This document shows, piece by piece, positions 18,014 through 30,200 of a DNA stretch of 64,000 bases (positions within the stretch are counted from its first letter, which is position 1; every line of letters starts with the position of its first letter). The stretch is taken from contig BTPG01000003.1 in assembly GCA_036245525.1 (NCBI GenBank), positions 155,117,233-155,181,232 on the forward strand, given 5' to 3'. Both the position numbers and the translations under genes were made by a program. The DNA is from Semisulcospira habei (Eukaryota; Mollusca; Gastropoda; Semisulcospiridae). Under the pieces are notes generated by a model. The model worked only from the letters and a program-made list of their open reading frames with translations. It was not told the origin of the DNA and ran no database searches.

Positions 18014-20032
18014 TTACTTACGCCTGTCACCCCTACCCGGGTATAGGCCGTCGACGAGAGACCTCCAGCAACTCCTGTCCTGTGCTTCTCCTTCGAGACT
18101 ACTCCAGGTGGTTCCCAGTCTCTTGATGTCTGCTTGGAGGTCTCGACGCCACGAGTTTCTCGGCCTACCTCTTTTCCTCTTTCCCTGGGGGTTCCATGAC
18201 AATGCCTGCCTAGTGATACTGGAAGCTGGCTTTCTCAGACTGTGACCGATCCATCCCCATCTTCTTCGCCCAATTTCATTCTCTGCTGTTATCTGCTCTG
18301 TTCTCTCCCAGAGTCTGACGTTGCTGATCTTCTCTGGCCAGTGGATTTTCAAAATTCTTCTAAGGCAACTGTTCATGAAGGTCTGTACTCTGTTGACTGT
18401 GGTTTTTGTCAATCTCCAAGTCTCTGCTCCATATAAGAGAACTGCTTTTACATTGGAGTTGAAAATCCGGACTTTGGTGTGTTGTGACAGCTCTCTGGAG
18501 CTCCACACTTTTTTCAACTGGAGAAAGGCTGCTCTGGCTTTACCGATTCGTGCTCTGACATCTGCATCAGTGCCGCCTTTTTTGTCTATGATGCTCCCGA
18601 GATAGGTGAAGGACTCCACCTCCTCCAACGGGGTGCCAGCAAGCAAGACTGGTTCTTCCCTGGTTGCGTTCAGCCTCATTGTCTTTGTTTTCTGTTTGTG
18701 AATGGTGAGGCCCACTTGGGACGAGATGTCAGCAAGCCTCGTGGTCTTGTCCTGCATTTGTTGATGAGTGTGGGACAGTAATGCCAAGTCGTCTGCAAAA
18801 TCGAGGTCGTCAAGCTGTGTCCACAGTGTCCACTGTATTCCACTTCGTCTGTGCTCTGTGGTCATCTTCATGACCCAGTCTATGGCCAGTAGGAAGAGGA
18901 ACGGAGACAGCAGACACCCCTGCCTGACACCAGTTCTGACCTGGAGCTCCCTGGTGAACTGCCCTTCGTGGATCACGCGACATGTCATGCCATCGTAGCT
19001 GCTCTTGATCAGGCGGACGAGCTTTGTGGGTACACCGTAGTGTCGTAGGAGTTTCCACAGAGTCTCTCGGTCCACACTGTCAAATGCTTTCTCATAATCC
19101 ACAAAGTTGACGTACAGCGGGGAGCTCCACTCCAGAGACTGTTCCACGATGATGCGGAGAGTGGCGATCTGGTCTGTACATGATCGGTTCTTCCTGAATC
19201 CTGCTTGCTGGTCTCTCAGCTGGGGGTCAACGGAGCTCTTCATTCTCTCCAGGATGATCCTGTTGAAGACCTTTCCTGGTACTGACAGCAAGGTGATTCC
19301 TCTGTAGTTGGAACACTTGCTGAGGTCGCCTTTCTTGGGAAGCTTGATTAGGTACCCCTCCTTCCAGTCAGCCGGCATCACCTCCTCTTCCCAGATCTTT
19401 CCAAACAGTGGGTACAGCATCTCCACTGTTGTCTCTAGGTCTGCTTTCAGAGACTCCGCTGGGATGCCATCTGGGCCTGCTGCTTTGCCGTTCTTCAAGA
19501 ATGCCACTGCTCTTCTGATCTCTTCCCGGCTGGGTCTGTCACAGCTGATGGGTAGGTCGGTCTCTGCCGGCTGGATGTCTGGGGGGTCGGGTGGGCTCGG
19601 TCTGTTCAGTAACTCTTCAAAATACTCGGCCCATCTGTCGAGTTGGTCTGCTCTGTCTGCAATAGGCTTGCCTTCTTTGTCTTTTACTGGTCTTTCTGTA
19701 TGGCCATACTTGCCTGACAATCTTCTGGTAATGTCGTAGAGCTCTTTCATGTTGCCGCTGCCTGCTGCCTTTTCTGCCTCTGCTGCCAGGCTGTCTGTGT
19801 AGGCCCTCTTGTCTGCCCTGATACTACTCTTCACCTCGCGGTTGGCTTCAGAGTATTCCCCCTGTGCCCTTACTTTGGCTGCTCTTGTGCGACTGTTGTT
19901 GACAGCTGCTTTCTTCTGCTTCCTCACTTCTATCTTCTTCAAGGTCTGTGCCGACAGCCAGTCCTTGTGATGGTGTTTCCTGAACCCTACAGTGTCTTTG
20001 CAGGTTGAGTTCAGCGCCTCTCTGCCTTCCAC
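18014..20032 (-). pseudogene. RTE reverse transcriptase
   Basis: 672 open codons. Reverse transcriptase motifs: NGKAAGPDGIPAE, NYRGITLLS, YEKAFDSVDR (first catalytic Asp), GVRQGCLLSP and FADDLALLSH (catalytic DD). The C-terminus has GWIGHSLRKP and KRKRGRPRNSWRRD, usual for RTE. Only the frameshift from the endonuclease part prevents a full product; all catalytic residues remain. Confidence 0.92.
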
Positions 20033-21024
20033 TGCTGCTCTGTGGTGACCGCCTCCTCTTCATTTACTAGCTCCTGCAGCGCTTGAAACCGGTTGGACAG
20101 CACCAGTTTAAACTCTTCTCTAACTCCAGTTTCTCTCAGGAGGCCTACATTATAGCGCTGTCTTCTTGTTGTCTCTGTGCGGCTTTTCTTTAGCTTGAGC
20201 TTCATTCTTAAGGTAAGCAGATGGTGGTCGGAGGCGACATCTGCTCCCCTCCTCACTCGAACATCTTGAAGGGATCTTCTAAATTTCTTACTAATGCAGA
20301 TATGGTCTATTTGGTTCTCTGTTGTATGGTCAGGTGAGACCCACGTTGCTTTGTGTATTCTTCTGTGTGGGAAGATGCTGCCTCCAATGACAAGTCGGTT
20401 TAGAGCACAAAAGTCTACAAACCTCTCCCCGTTCTCACTCATCTCCGAGCCTAGTCCCTGTCTCCCCATCACCTCTTCGTATCCGGTGTTGTCCTCCCCT
20501 ATTTTGGCATTAAAATCGCCCATGACGATGGTGATGTCTCGCTCCGCACATTTGTCCAAGGCACTCTGGAGTCGGTCGTAGAACTCTTGTTTCTCTTCCT
20601 CATCACTGTCATTAGTGGGCGCATAACACTGGATGACATTCAGCTTGAGCTTTTTCTTGGTTCTAAAGGCTGCTGTGATAATTCTTGGCCCAAGAGGTTC
20701 CCAGCCCATCAGTGCGCTCTGTGCCACTGGCGACAGCATGAATGCTACACCTTCTGTATGGGGGGCATTCTCCTCTTCATGACCTGAATACAGAATCATC
20801 TCCCCACTTAACAGCCTTTTCTGGCCAGACTGCGTCCATCTGGCTTCACTGATACCTAGCAGGGAAAGGTTGTACTTTTGCATTTCCGCTGCTATCTGGG
20901 CGGCCTTGCCGCTCTGGTACATGGTCTTGACGTTCCATGTGCCCATGGTTGTATCCCTGGATAGAGAGAGGCGGCTCGGTCCTGTGGCTTCCGAAGACTT
21001 CCGGCTTTCACCACAGGACGTCAT
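20011..21024 (-). pseudogene. RTE endonuclease domain
   Basis: Apurinic-type endonuclease (EEP fold) that nicks the target DNA. Motifs in order: GTWNVKTMYQ, LLGISEARWT, VIQCYAPTND, IVMGDFNAKIG, ENQIDHICIS and ASDHHLL, all catalytic positions present. The frame then meets a TGA at about 20011, while the reverse transcriptase continues in the next frame. A one-base indel between 20011 and 20032 explains this. Confidence 0.88.
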
Positions 21025-21365
21025 AAGTCTTCTGGTAGAAGAACCTTCCTCCTCCAGGAATGGAATTACTGTTAGTCTTTTCGTCGGCGTTTTTGTAGCT
21101 ATTTCCTTTTTTGCAGGGTGGGGAAGCTACCCCCACGCCCAACCCCCTTACTAGGAGGACCAGAGGTTTTCTGTCGGGGTCACCTTCCCTTAGACCATGT
21201 TGGTTCACGGCACCTTATTTCATTCGGTGCACCCCTCTCACGAGGGACCCCCTATCCACCACCCAGGGGACGCGCCTCAACGCCGTATGGTCCCAGCGCG
21301 AGGTAGGCGCCTCTAGGCACCAAGCTATTATGTCACCGCCCTTGAACCGTCATGGTCGATCTGCC

Positions 21366-21940
21366 TATTGCACTTATTTCCGTTTAAAGGCTGCGTCCCC
21401 CCCCCCTCCCCCCGGCTTTTGTGTTTGAAACTAAAACAAGCTTTTGTCTCTGTGCATTTCAGCAAGGGCAATGATCTTTTAATATTGATGGATATTTTTT
21501 TCTAAATGAATATTTACTTGAGATTTTTTAAAGAGATGTTGTATATTTCGAACGAAAACGAAATGTTTTTCTCAGGCAGGAACAAACCCCACAAACTTAT
21601 TTTGAATCTGTATACTATATTAACATACCTATTGATAATCATTATTGCTAACACTACTATTAAGTATCTAGTCTTCTTCATGGTTTGATATCGATGTACA
21701 GTTTACATACCAACTGGTAATATGGAATGGAACAATGTAAATTGCCACAGCACAAAAATAAGAAAAAAAGAGAAAAACACTGGAAAAGCACTGCAATGTC
21801 TTATGATTTTGTTCGGTGTGCAAGTGCGTGCACGCTGAAATTAGATAACATAACATTTTGCGTGTTTACTGAGTCTATTACTGATTGAGCAAAATGCTAT
21901 CAGGCACTACCTCTGAGCTACCACAGCCGATCTGCACTGA
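21366..21940. other. Non-coding between the two genes
   Basis: A short poly-C (about 21398-21415) and a degraded family-B end at 21890-21930; nothing else recognised. Confidence 0.5.
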
Positions 21941-21944
21941 TGAG

Positions 21945-22100
21945 CAATAGAAATGCAACATCACTGAGTGGAAACACTAAAAAATATACTGACAAGCAAA
22001 AGAAATGTGACATCACTGGAATCATCGGAAACACTGTAGTGTTTCCGATGATTCCAGTGATATCTCACTTCTTTCGCTTGTCAGTATATTTCCTGCGTGA
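21945..22100. repeat. Long palindrome, GACAAGCAAAAGAAATG arms
   Basis: AAATATACTGACAAGCAAAAG pairs with CTTTCGCTTGTCAGTATATT. The inner arms CATCACTGGAATCATCGGAA / TTCCGATGATTCCAGTGATA are nearly perfect around ACACTGTAGTGT. Total about 115 bp. Confidence 0.92.
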
Positions 22101-22224
22101 TGGCCCTGCTTTAATCCCTTTGCTGCTAATGATCGCGGATTTCGCGTCGGCTGAAACGATTGCACACCGACCGACGTTCGCACGAACACAGAACACGTGA
22201 CCAAACTTAGGCATAAAGAACATA

Positions 22225-22300
22225 GGACTAACAAGAGACTGCGGGGGCTCATGAGGGTTTATGTCTCTTGCAGTCGAGTAGTGTTCACCTTGCCCTGGCA
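22225..22300. repeat. Family-D fragment
   Basis: ACAAGAGACTGCGGGGGCTC and ATGAGGGTTTATGTCTCTTG; the left arm is deleted. Confidence 0.65.
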
Positions 22301-22301
22301 C

Positions 22302-22525
22302 TTAACCCTTATCATTCGGAATACACCAGTGTGTGAAATAACTTTGACTAAAATACTTCAAGGGTAGTGCCAGAATAGCTCGGCGCCTCTAGGCGCCAAG
22401 CTATTCTGGCACTACCCTTGAACTAAAGCCATTGGTCTATATCCTTATCTGTAAGTACTATAATGTTGCTTGCATATGGCAGTGTACAAATGTAAAGCTT
22501 TCAGCCTCAGTTTGATATGGGTTAG
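22302..22525. repeat. Hairpin element, family C
   Basis: Starts TTAACCCTTATCATTCGG, ends GATATGGGTTA. Central arms ACTTCAAGGGTAGTGCCAGA and TCTGGCACTACCCTTGAACT. It shares its core with family B but has different outer thirds. Confidence 0.88.
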
Positions 22526-22589
22526 GGGGTTAGCAGAGTGCGAAGTTCCAGCATAGGTTGCAGGACTGAAATGTATCGACAGTACTGTA

Positions 22590-22815
22590 ACGCCTTCACT
22601 GCCGGTGGACACAAACTTATGTCTGGAAGCAGGTCAAATTAAACACTGAATAATCCCATTAATGCAAAGCACACAGTTTATGTAAATTCAATGATCCCCA
22701 GCCGTCAAAGGAACATGGATATAATGTGGTTTCAGAAGGAGGCAAGAACCTCATGAGCCCCCACATCTGCGTTTAAACCCCCCCCCCCCCTCCCAAAAAA
22801 AAAAAAAAAAAAAAC
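22590..22815. repeat. Family-D fragment ending in poly-C/poly-A
   Basis: CCTTCACTGCCGGTGGACAC, then AGCCGTCAAAGGAACATGGA in reverse orientation, then CTCATGAGCCCCC. A run of C and about 22 A follows. Confidence 0.65.
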
Positions 22816-22879
22816 AACTATAGATTGACTCTTGGAAAGCGAAGACAGAAATTAACTAAATAAAAAAATAGCAAAGCCC

Positions 22880-23890
22880 TTAAGGCTCATGTGCATGACC
22901 AATCAACATAAAGTTTGTGACTTTTACCTTTCCAACAGGTCACGTTTTCTCAAAGTGTACACATTTTTTGCTTTTGTCAACCTGCCATGACCCTTGACCT
23001 TTGTGAGTAATAATAATAATAATAATAATAAAGAGGATTTATAGGGCGCCTATACATGGTAAGATGCTCTAGGTGCCGTACATACAAACAAGAAAAATAT
23101 TACACAAAAGGTCTTATCATCAGCTACTTTTCTTCTACATTTGGTTCAAAAGTTTGCAAAATTCCTGAAAAAAAACTAAAATTCTACCGGGTACCAAACA
23201 ATAGACATCATTTGCTGATCTCTTGTGACCCTTGATCTTTCCAAAGGGTCGTCTGAATCAGCATGTAGGAAGGTCTTACCATCAGGTATTTATGTACCAG
23301 GTTTGGGATGAAGTTGTAAATAATACTTGAGAAAAAACTAATTTTTGTCCAAAAAAAAAAGAAGGCTATTTGTGACCTATTTCCTGATCTCGTGACCCTT
23401 GACCGTTCTGAGGGGTCATCCAAATTAGTATGCATAGGAAGGTTTTACCATCAGGTATCTTTGTACGAAGTTTGGGTTCAAAGTTGTGAATAGTATTTGA
23501 GAAAAAAAACTTTTATCAAATATCAATATTTTTTACCTATTTCGCGATCTCTTGTAAACCTTGACCTTTCCGAGGGGTCAACTAAATTAGTATACATAGA
23601 AAGGTCTTACCACCAGGTATCTATGTACCAAGTTTGGGTTTGAAGTTGTGAACAGTATTTGAGAAAACAAATTTTGTCAAAATATGGCTATTTTGGACAT
23701 ATTTCCTGATCCCTTGACCTTTGAGAGAGGTCACTCAAATTGGTATGTTTGGAAAAGTCTTGCCACAAAGTATGCTTGGGCCAAGTTTGAAGAATGTGGC
23801 TTAAATAGTCTCTGAGAAAATGCCAACGTTAAAGTTTACCATGGCTGACAGCGGCCGTATGACAGGCAGACCACTAGCCCACTTCGCACG
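22880..23890 (+). repeat. Tandem array, about 170-bp unit, GACCTTTGACC type
   Basis: Five or six diverged units, each with TGTGACCCTTGACCTTTCC-like, then AAATTAGTATGCATAG, AGGTCTTACCATCAGGTAT and GTACCAAGTTTGGGTT, then TTTGAGAAAAAA. A related array lies at 41640-42470. A SINE-like 3' end with (TAA)n lies at 23008-23050. Confidence 0.85.
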
Positions 23891-24069
23891 TGAGCCAAAA
23901 ACGCTTTGATATATGGAAAGAAAGAGGAATAGAAATTGACAACATTTTGACTGGCAGACAATTGCAAAGAAAACAGAAACAGAAGCTGACAGAAAAATAA
24001 AGGAATAAAATGAATTCATTGCAGTTGTATTTACTGTTATACACATAAAATCAAAATATATATATACAA

Positions 24070-24246
24070 TCAATTTGTCTTGGAATCTGTCTTGGATTCT
24101 TTCTTTTGAAAAAGGTGTTCCCTGATCAGCTGCACCATTTTGGTCTCAGTCAAATAAATCGTTAAGACTACTGCCAATAAACAGACAGCACTCATACCAA
24201 TATGGACAATTCTACCAGTCACATTCCCTTTGAGGCAAAAATGCAC
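24070..24246 (-). CDS. RFT1: RFT1 last exon and stop
   Basis: Acceptor TTGCAG, stop TGA at 24070-24072. Encodes [20 protein letters not shown] and [14 protein letters not shown], matching human [20 protein letters not shown] and TKLIHFLRTQL. The tail is lysine-rich. Confidence 0.92.
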   Translation of the reverse strand: MHFCLKGNVTGRIVHIGMSAVCLLAVVLTIYLTETKMVQLIREHLFQKKESKTDSKTN

Positions 24247-27200
24247 CTGCAAAAAATAAAAAAAGCATCAGTCATCATGATGTAAAAAAAATAAAATAAA
24301 GAGAGGCAAACAGAAAGACTACTAGCATGTGCAGATACATTCTCTCATTGTCTTGACAAGAAAACCAGAATCCAAGGAAAGAATACCCCCACCCCCCCCC
24401 CCCCCCCCCCCCTACAAATAAATAAATACAAAATTTTACAAAAAAACACAAAATAAGTTTATTGTGAACTACCATAATTAAGTGCTCTCTATAGGATTTT
24501 CGTTTTGATATTCAGCCCGACTCTGCTGAAATATTTGAGGGTCATAAAGTGAACCCTCTACCAAAATGAATTGCCCTGTCTTTTCGTCTCAGATGCAGAT
24601 CTTTGCGGAACACTGAAAATTCAGTATTTTGTTACCACAGAATGACTTCGCCCCGACACACTACAGCAGGAGATGAATCGACCATTATAATTTGATATGA
24701 TGATGCCAAGCTAATCTGGCACTACCCTTGAATTATCATTGTTGATCCATCTACTGCAACTGGTGCATACTTCCAAAATTGGGGAAATGAGACCCTGAGG
24801 CCAAAAGGGTTAATAAGAAAAAAATATACAAATCTATTAAAGATGCAAAATTCTAAAATTCTGAGTGATTAAAAAAAGACAATGACTGGGGCGGCACAGT
24901 GTCACTGACCTCAGACACAGCAGTCAACACAAGGGAGATGATGAGCAGTATGACAACAGGAACTGACGGAATGATCTCCCTTAGTGGGCGACACTTGCTG
25001 TCGGCAAAATAGTTCTTTATGAAGACCACACTGCAAGGAGAAAAGTGACACACTCCATTTTGTGAACCATTTAGTGCCAGCTGAGGCAGACTGTTTTTCT
25101 GCAATCTTTGTTGATCCAACACAACAACAAAAAACAAGATGGGACCCCAGCCCAAAGCTGCTCCTATTTTCAAGCTTATCATTCTCATCCATCTCCTTCT
25201 ACCCTAACCCACCCTCTAATCCACACACACTGGCACACAGAAATAAAGACAGACACACAACACTTCCTGCCATTTGTAAACTCTGTGCCTGTGGGCTGGC
25301 GTAGCGATAGCTATTCTGAAGAAGAATAATAGTATGAGCAGCGAAACGTCACTATAGTTCAAGCTTCACGTCATGGCATCGTTAGTCCCGCGACGCCATG
25401 TTCATAGTGACAACTTGATGTTATACATCAATCATCACAGTACTAACATTTTACGTATCAGAGGATCAAACTTTGCAATTTTCTAGCTGATTTTCACGCC
25501 TAGGGCTTACACGTCACGATTTGACCTAATCCCACCTGAGAGCTGGGACAAACAGCAAGCTTATGCAAACAATGTTTATGAAAAATCATGCAGGTATTAA
25601 TGAGAAGATAGTTTTTTTCGTAAAAGAAAAATCAAAGTTGTGTTAGCTGTTTTAAAAACAACTCAAAAAAAAAGTATGTGCCGATGTTTAGCTGCTTTTC
25701 ACACCTATGGCTTACATGTCACAATTTGACCTAATCGTACCTGATAGCCACGACAAACTGTAGGCTTATGTAAATACCGTTTATAAAAAATCATCTGAGA
25801 TCACTTTTTCCTAAAAAAGATTCAATTGTTTTAAAATTAATCCAAATAATTTGTGAAATTAATCCCAAAAAGTGAAACTATTTTTTCCCCAAAATATTTA
25901 ATTATCACTCAAAAAGTTGAAGAGGTACAATGCTTGTTAACGAACTCATTCAATGTCTTCCTTTAATCTAGTGATATGCATTTTCTTCCTTTAATCTAGT
26001 GATATGCAAACTATCTAATAAAAATAAGAAAAATTACAGACTCCAGTGTGGATCAATCAGTTTTTGTGAAATGGCCATTTCCTCACCAATGTGTGCCTTA
26101 ACCAAATTTATTTTTTAAAAAATCTCAAGATTATTCTTTTAGGGACAATATCATAAAATTTCAAGCTTGTCTGTCCTCAAACGCAGGCTTTAGTCACTGT
26201 CACATACACACATGGCACTTGGCACCAAAAGTACGTTCTCTAGCAAGGTTTGGGTAGCTAAACGTGACGTCATTTTCATCTTGTTACTTCTTTGCCAGAA
26301 TTTCCGGCCTGCGCGCCCAAAATGGCATGTGCATGCTCAGGAACACGTTCTGACAAGCCCCATTTCAAAGTTGTTCCTATATTTAAATAGGAACAACAAC
26401 TAGATGTCCCAGGAACATGGATTCAAAGAGGTGTCAGCAAGAGACATAGATCCTCATGAACCCCCGCAACTGTGGGGGTTCATGATGATACCTCTTGCAG
26501 TTGGATGGTGTTCAAATTTTCTCAGCACTGAGTGGGTTAAAGCCTTTAACAACACGAAAAAAAAAAAAAACCTATCCTACTGCAAGAGGCACAGATTTTC
26601 ATGAGCTCTCCTGACAGCTGCTGGGGCTAATGAGGATCTATGCCTCTTGCTGGAACCACTTTCTGTCCACGTTTCTTGAGCAGCTGATGCTTAATTTACG
26701 ATTTAAAAAACGAAATCTGCCTCTACTGGCAGTGAAGAGGTTAAGTTTATTGAGTATCTCCAAGAGATCAGTGTCATAATGACAGTTTCAAGTGTTCATA
26801 AAACCATCTCTCTTTGTTAGTTGTTGTTAGTTTGTGATGTAATTGCAGGAGGGATTTTTTTCTGTTTGTTTTTCATAGCAGAAACAAAAGCACGGACTCT
26901 CTTGTGCTTTGAGGCACCAGTTATGATTACAGCAATGGTGGCAATTTAATTCTTTGGCTGTTGGTAGCGCGCTTTCGCGATGATTTCTTTAGGAATCATC
27001 GAGACAAATTGTGCTACTGAGGCTAAAAGCTTCAAATTTGTACATTGCCAGATGAAGATACATTATAGTACTTACAGATAAGATAGACCAATGGCTTTAG
27101 TTCAAGGGTGGTGCCAGAATAGCTTGGCGCATAGGGGTGCCAAGCTATTCTTGCACTACCCTTGAACTATTTTAGTCAAACTTATTTCACACATTGGTAT

Positions 27201-30200
27201 ATTCTGAATGATAAGGGTTAAGACATTTTAACGTACATGTGAACGCCTTCTTTAGTGTGTGGCATGTCAAAAGCATGCACAGTAGCGCCAGTACCAATAC
27301 TACTTTGAACAGAACATGTCTTTCCACGTTTCAGTATTTCACTTTGATATGCACGCGTCTAACAATGCACATAATACTGAATACCAAAATGACAGCTGAA
27401 ACAGCAAAAACTATGTTCTGTTCACATACGCATGGGTTAAAGTTGGCTAACAGAGAAAATACCCGTTCTGCCTTGACACAATACAACAAAATATGGATCA
27501 ACTAAGTCAGTTCAAGGGTGGTGCCAGAATAGCTTGGTGTCTACTGGTGCCAAGCTCTTCTGGTACCACCCTTTAACTACCAGTCAATCTGTCTCCTGTC
27601 TTCCAGTATGTCACATATGCACGCGTCTAACAATGCACATAATACTGCTTAACAAAATGACAGCTGAAACAGCAAAAACTATGTTCTGTTCATATACGCA
27701 TGGGTTCAAGTTGGCTAACAGACTATATGGAGAGGCAGACCATGGGATAGAGGTACCTTTAGGTCAAGTGGTGCCAACAATTATTTTTTGAACAAGCCTT
27801 TTCTTGCTTCTCTTGCAGTCCAGACATGCCATTTATATTTTTATATAGCAAGGGATGGATCCACCATGGTAATTCAAGGGCAGTGCCAGATTTGCTTGGA
27901 GGCATCAGGCCCCAAGCTAATCTGGCACAACCCTTGAATTATCATGGTTCATTGGTTGATCCATCTCCTGCAACTGGTAGAGTCATTTGGTGACACCCCC
28001 CAAAATTTGGGGAAAATGGCTGTGGGGTTAAATGGGTTAACGTAAGGAAAAGTTCAGTTTTCAAAATAGAGACATTTCCAGGTTTTGCTTTACGAATTTC
28101 CACCTACAACAAGCATGTGGGTTTGTGGCAGCTCTGCCTTGAAAAGGTATACCTGTGCAGTATTCGAGCAGTCATGTTGAGGCAGTTGGCCAGGATAAAT
28201 CCCACACTGCCAATGCGTTTAGTGAGGTACCATGAAGCAGCGAGGAACACAGCAGAAAACACCACCATCATCTTGTTATATCTGGAAAACAAAGAGAATG
28301 TCAGTTTACCCATTCTGCCCTGGCACAATACAACAAAATATGGATCGACCAAGTCAGTTCACTTCAAGGGTGGTGCCAGAATAGCTTGGCGCCTATGGGT
28401 GCCAAGCTGTTCTGGCACAACCCTTGAACTCTCAGTCAATCTGTCTAGTGAACTGTCATGTAGTCTTCAGAGGACTACTTCAAAATTTGGGAATATTAAT
28501 TTTTTTCTAAAATATATTTTTTCGAAAAATACTTACCGATGACATGACTGTATGAAAGTGTCTAGTACTTACTCAATTTTAGCCTAAGAACCCGTTGTGT
28601 TACAACACTCGGGGAACCCACAGTTGTCTCCAGTCCCTGCCCATCCGGTTCCGAGTCACGTGGTGACCAACCAGTCGGAATACTTAGATCACCAGCGGCA
28701 AGCGGGGCAGGTGGGAGGGTCCTCCGAGTCATGTCATCGGTAAGTATTTTTGGAAAAATTATATTTTAGAGAAAAATTAATTTGTTTCCTCAAAAACATT
28801 ACTGATGACATGACTATATGGAAGAATTGCAAGAAGGTGGAGGGTGAGGCGCCCAAAACACCCGCGCCAAGGGCTATAGGCAGAGCCAACTTCCCTGCCT
28901 CAAACTCCCAACAATTTTAGCTAAGTGTGCCCCTGCGGTGCCAGCGGCGCTGGGAGGGAGTGTTGCGGTGTAGCGATGTCCCTCACCAGTCCGAGGTTGT
29001 CTCGCTGGCCTGCCAGATCCCTGACGTAGAAGTGGGCGAAGATCGATTCTGCCCTCCAGCCCACGGCCGCCACGATGTCTTTGACAGCGCAGTTCCGGTC
29101 GAACGCGGCGCACGTGGCCATGGCTCGTACCTCGTGTGCGCGTATCATAAGCCTATTTGCTCCCTGCGGGGAGAGGTCCTGGTAGGCGGACCATATGACC
29201 CAGCGTAGCCAGGAAGATATCATCTGGGCTGTTATGTCAGTTCTGCCTGGGTACAATGGTAGAAGAGGCGTGAGCGTCCTCTCCGGACAGCTTTGGATCG
29301 ACGTAGGTAAACACGAAGGGCGCGCACAGGATCTTGTCACCTGGTCTCCCGGGGAAGTTCACCTTTCTCAGCGGCCGTAAGGTAATCACCTGTGGTGCGG
29401 TCAGGGGATACCTAGTCTTGGCAAGGAAGGCAGGGTCCATGAGGAGCTGCACGGAACCATCCGTTCAGAACTGCAGGCAGGCAGGGCGTGTAGACAGCGC
29501 GTGTAGCTCACTAGCTCGGGCCGCGGTGGCAAGGGCCAATAGCAAGCATGTCTTACGAGTCACATCCGCAAAGCGGGCCAAAGGCAGCGGTTCGAAACTG
29601 GCAGGGTTAAGCCACGTCAGTACCCAGGGTAGGTCCCAGCGAGGGATGAGCGAGAGGGGGACTGGATGCTGCAGGCCAAAGTGAATCATAAGGACAGCGA
29701 GGTCTTTGCAGTCACCGGGGTCCGGGCGGCCGAGGTGCCGGTAGGTGTTGGCAATCATGGACAGGTACCCCCTGATGGTGATAGGGGCCAACCTTGGTCT
29801 CCGAAGAGCCAGAAGAAGAAGTCCGCGAGCTGGGGATTCGTCAGTTCGGTGGGGGAGAGGCGCTGGTCAGCGCACCAGGAGCACAGTACTCGCCAATGTC
29901 CCTCGTAGACGCGCCTGGTCGAGAGTCTGCGGGCAGTAGGGAACGCTTCCACTGCTGCACTTGAGAAGCCTCTAGTGGTGAGGGCTTGCCGCACAATCTC
30001 CAGGCGTGAAGGAGGAGCCGCTTCGGGCACGGGTGGAACAGCGGCTGGCGGGGTTGCTCGAGTGTGGTGCTCGGCGTAGGGAGCAGCAGGGGGGTGGTCC
30101 GTGGCGAGGCTGAGGAGGTCGGTGGTCCAGGACCGGTTCCAGGAGAATGAGGCGACCAACAAGACGACCGCATTGCATCCTCGAAGCTCGAGGAGGACTT

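Larger units (their letters stand above)
18009..21305 (-). mobile_element. RTE-clade LINE, about 3.3 kb
   Basis: Flanked by GGCGCCTCTA at 17999-18008 and 21306-21315, a 10-bp target duplication. Length, a single endonuclease-plus-reverse-transcriptase unit and a 3' tail of (TAAG)n rather than poly-A fit the RTE clade. The element carries a GC-rich leader of about 280 bp before the coding region. One frameshift breaks the ORF. A second copy starts at 63250. Confidence 0.9.
17950..21365. repeat. Family-B/C hairpin split by the RTE element
   Basis: AGGTGCCAGAATAGCTTGGCGCC (17981-18003) and AGGCACCAAGCTATTATGTC with CCCTTGAACCGTCATGG (21315-21353) are the two arms. The loop contains the RTE element and its target duplication. 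Confidence 0.85.

Noticed and set aside
22880..23890. CRISPR-like array
   Set aside because: Units are long, diverged and contiguous, without spacers, in an animal genome.
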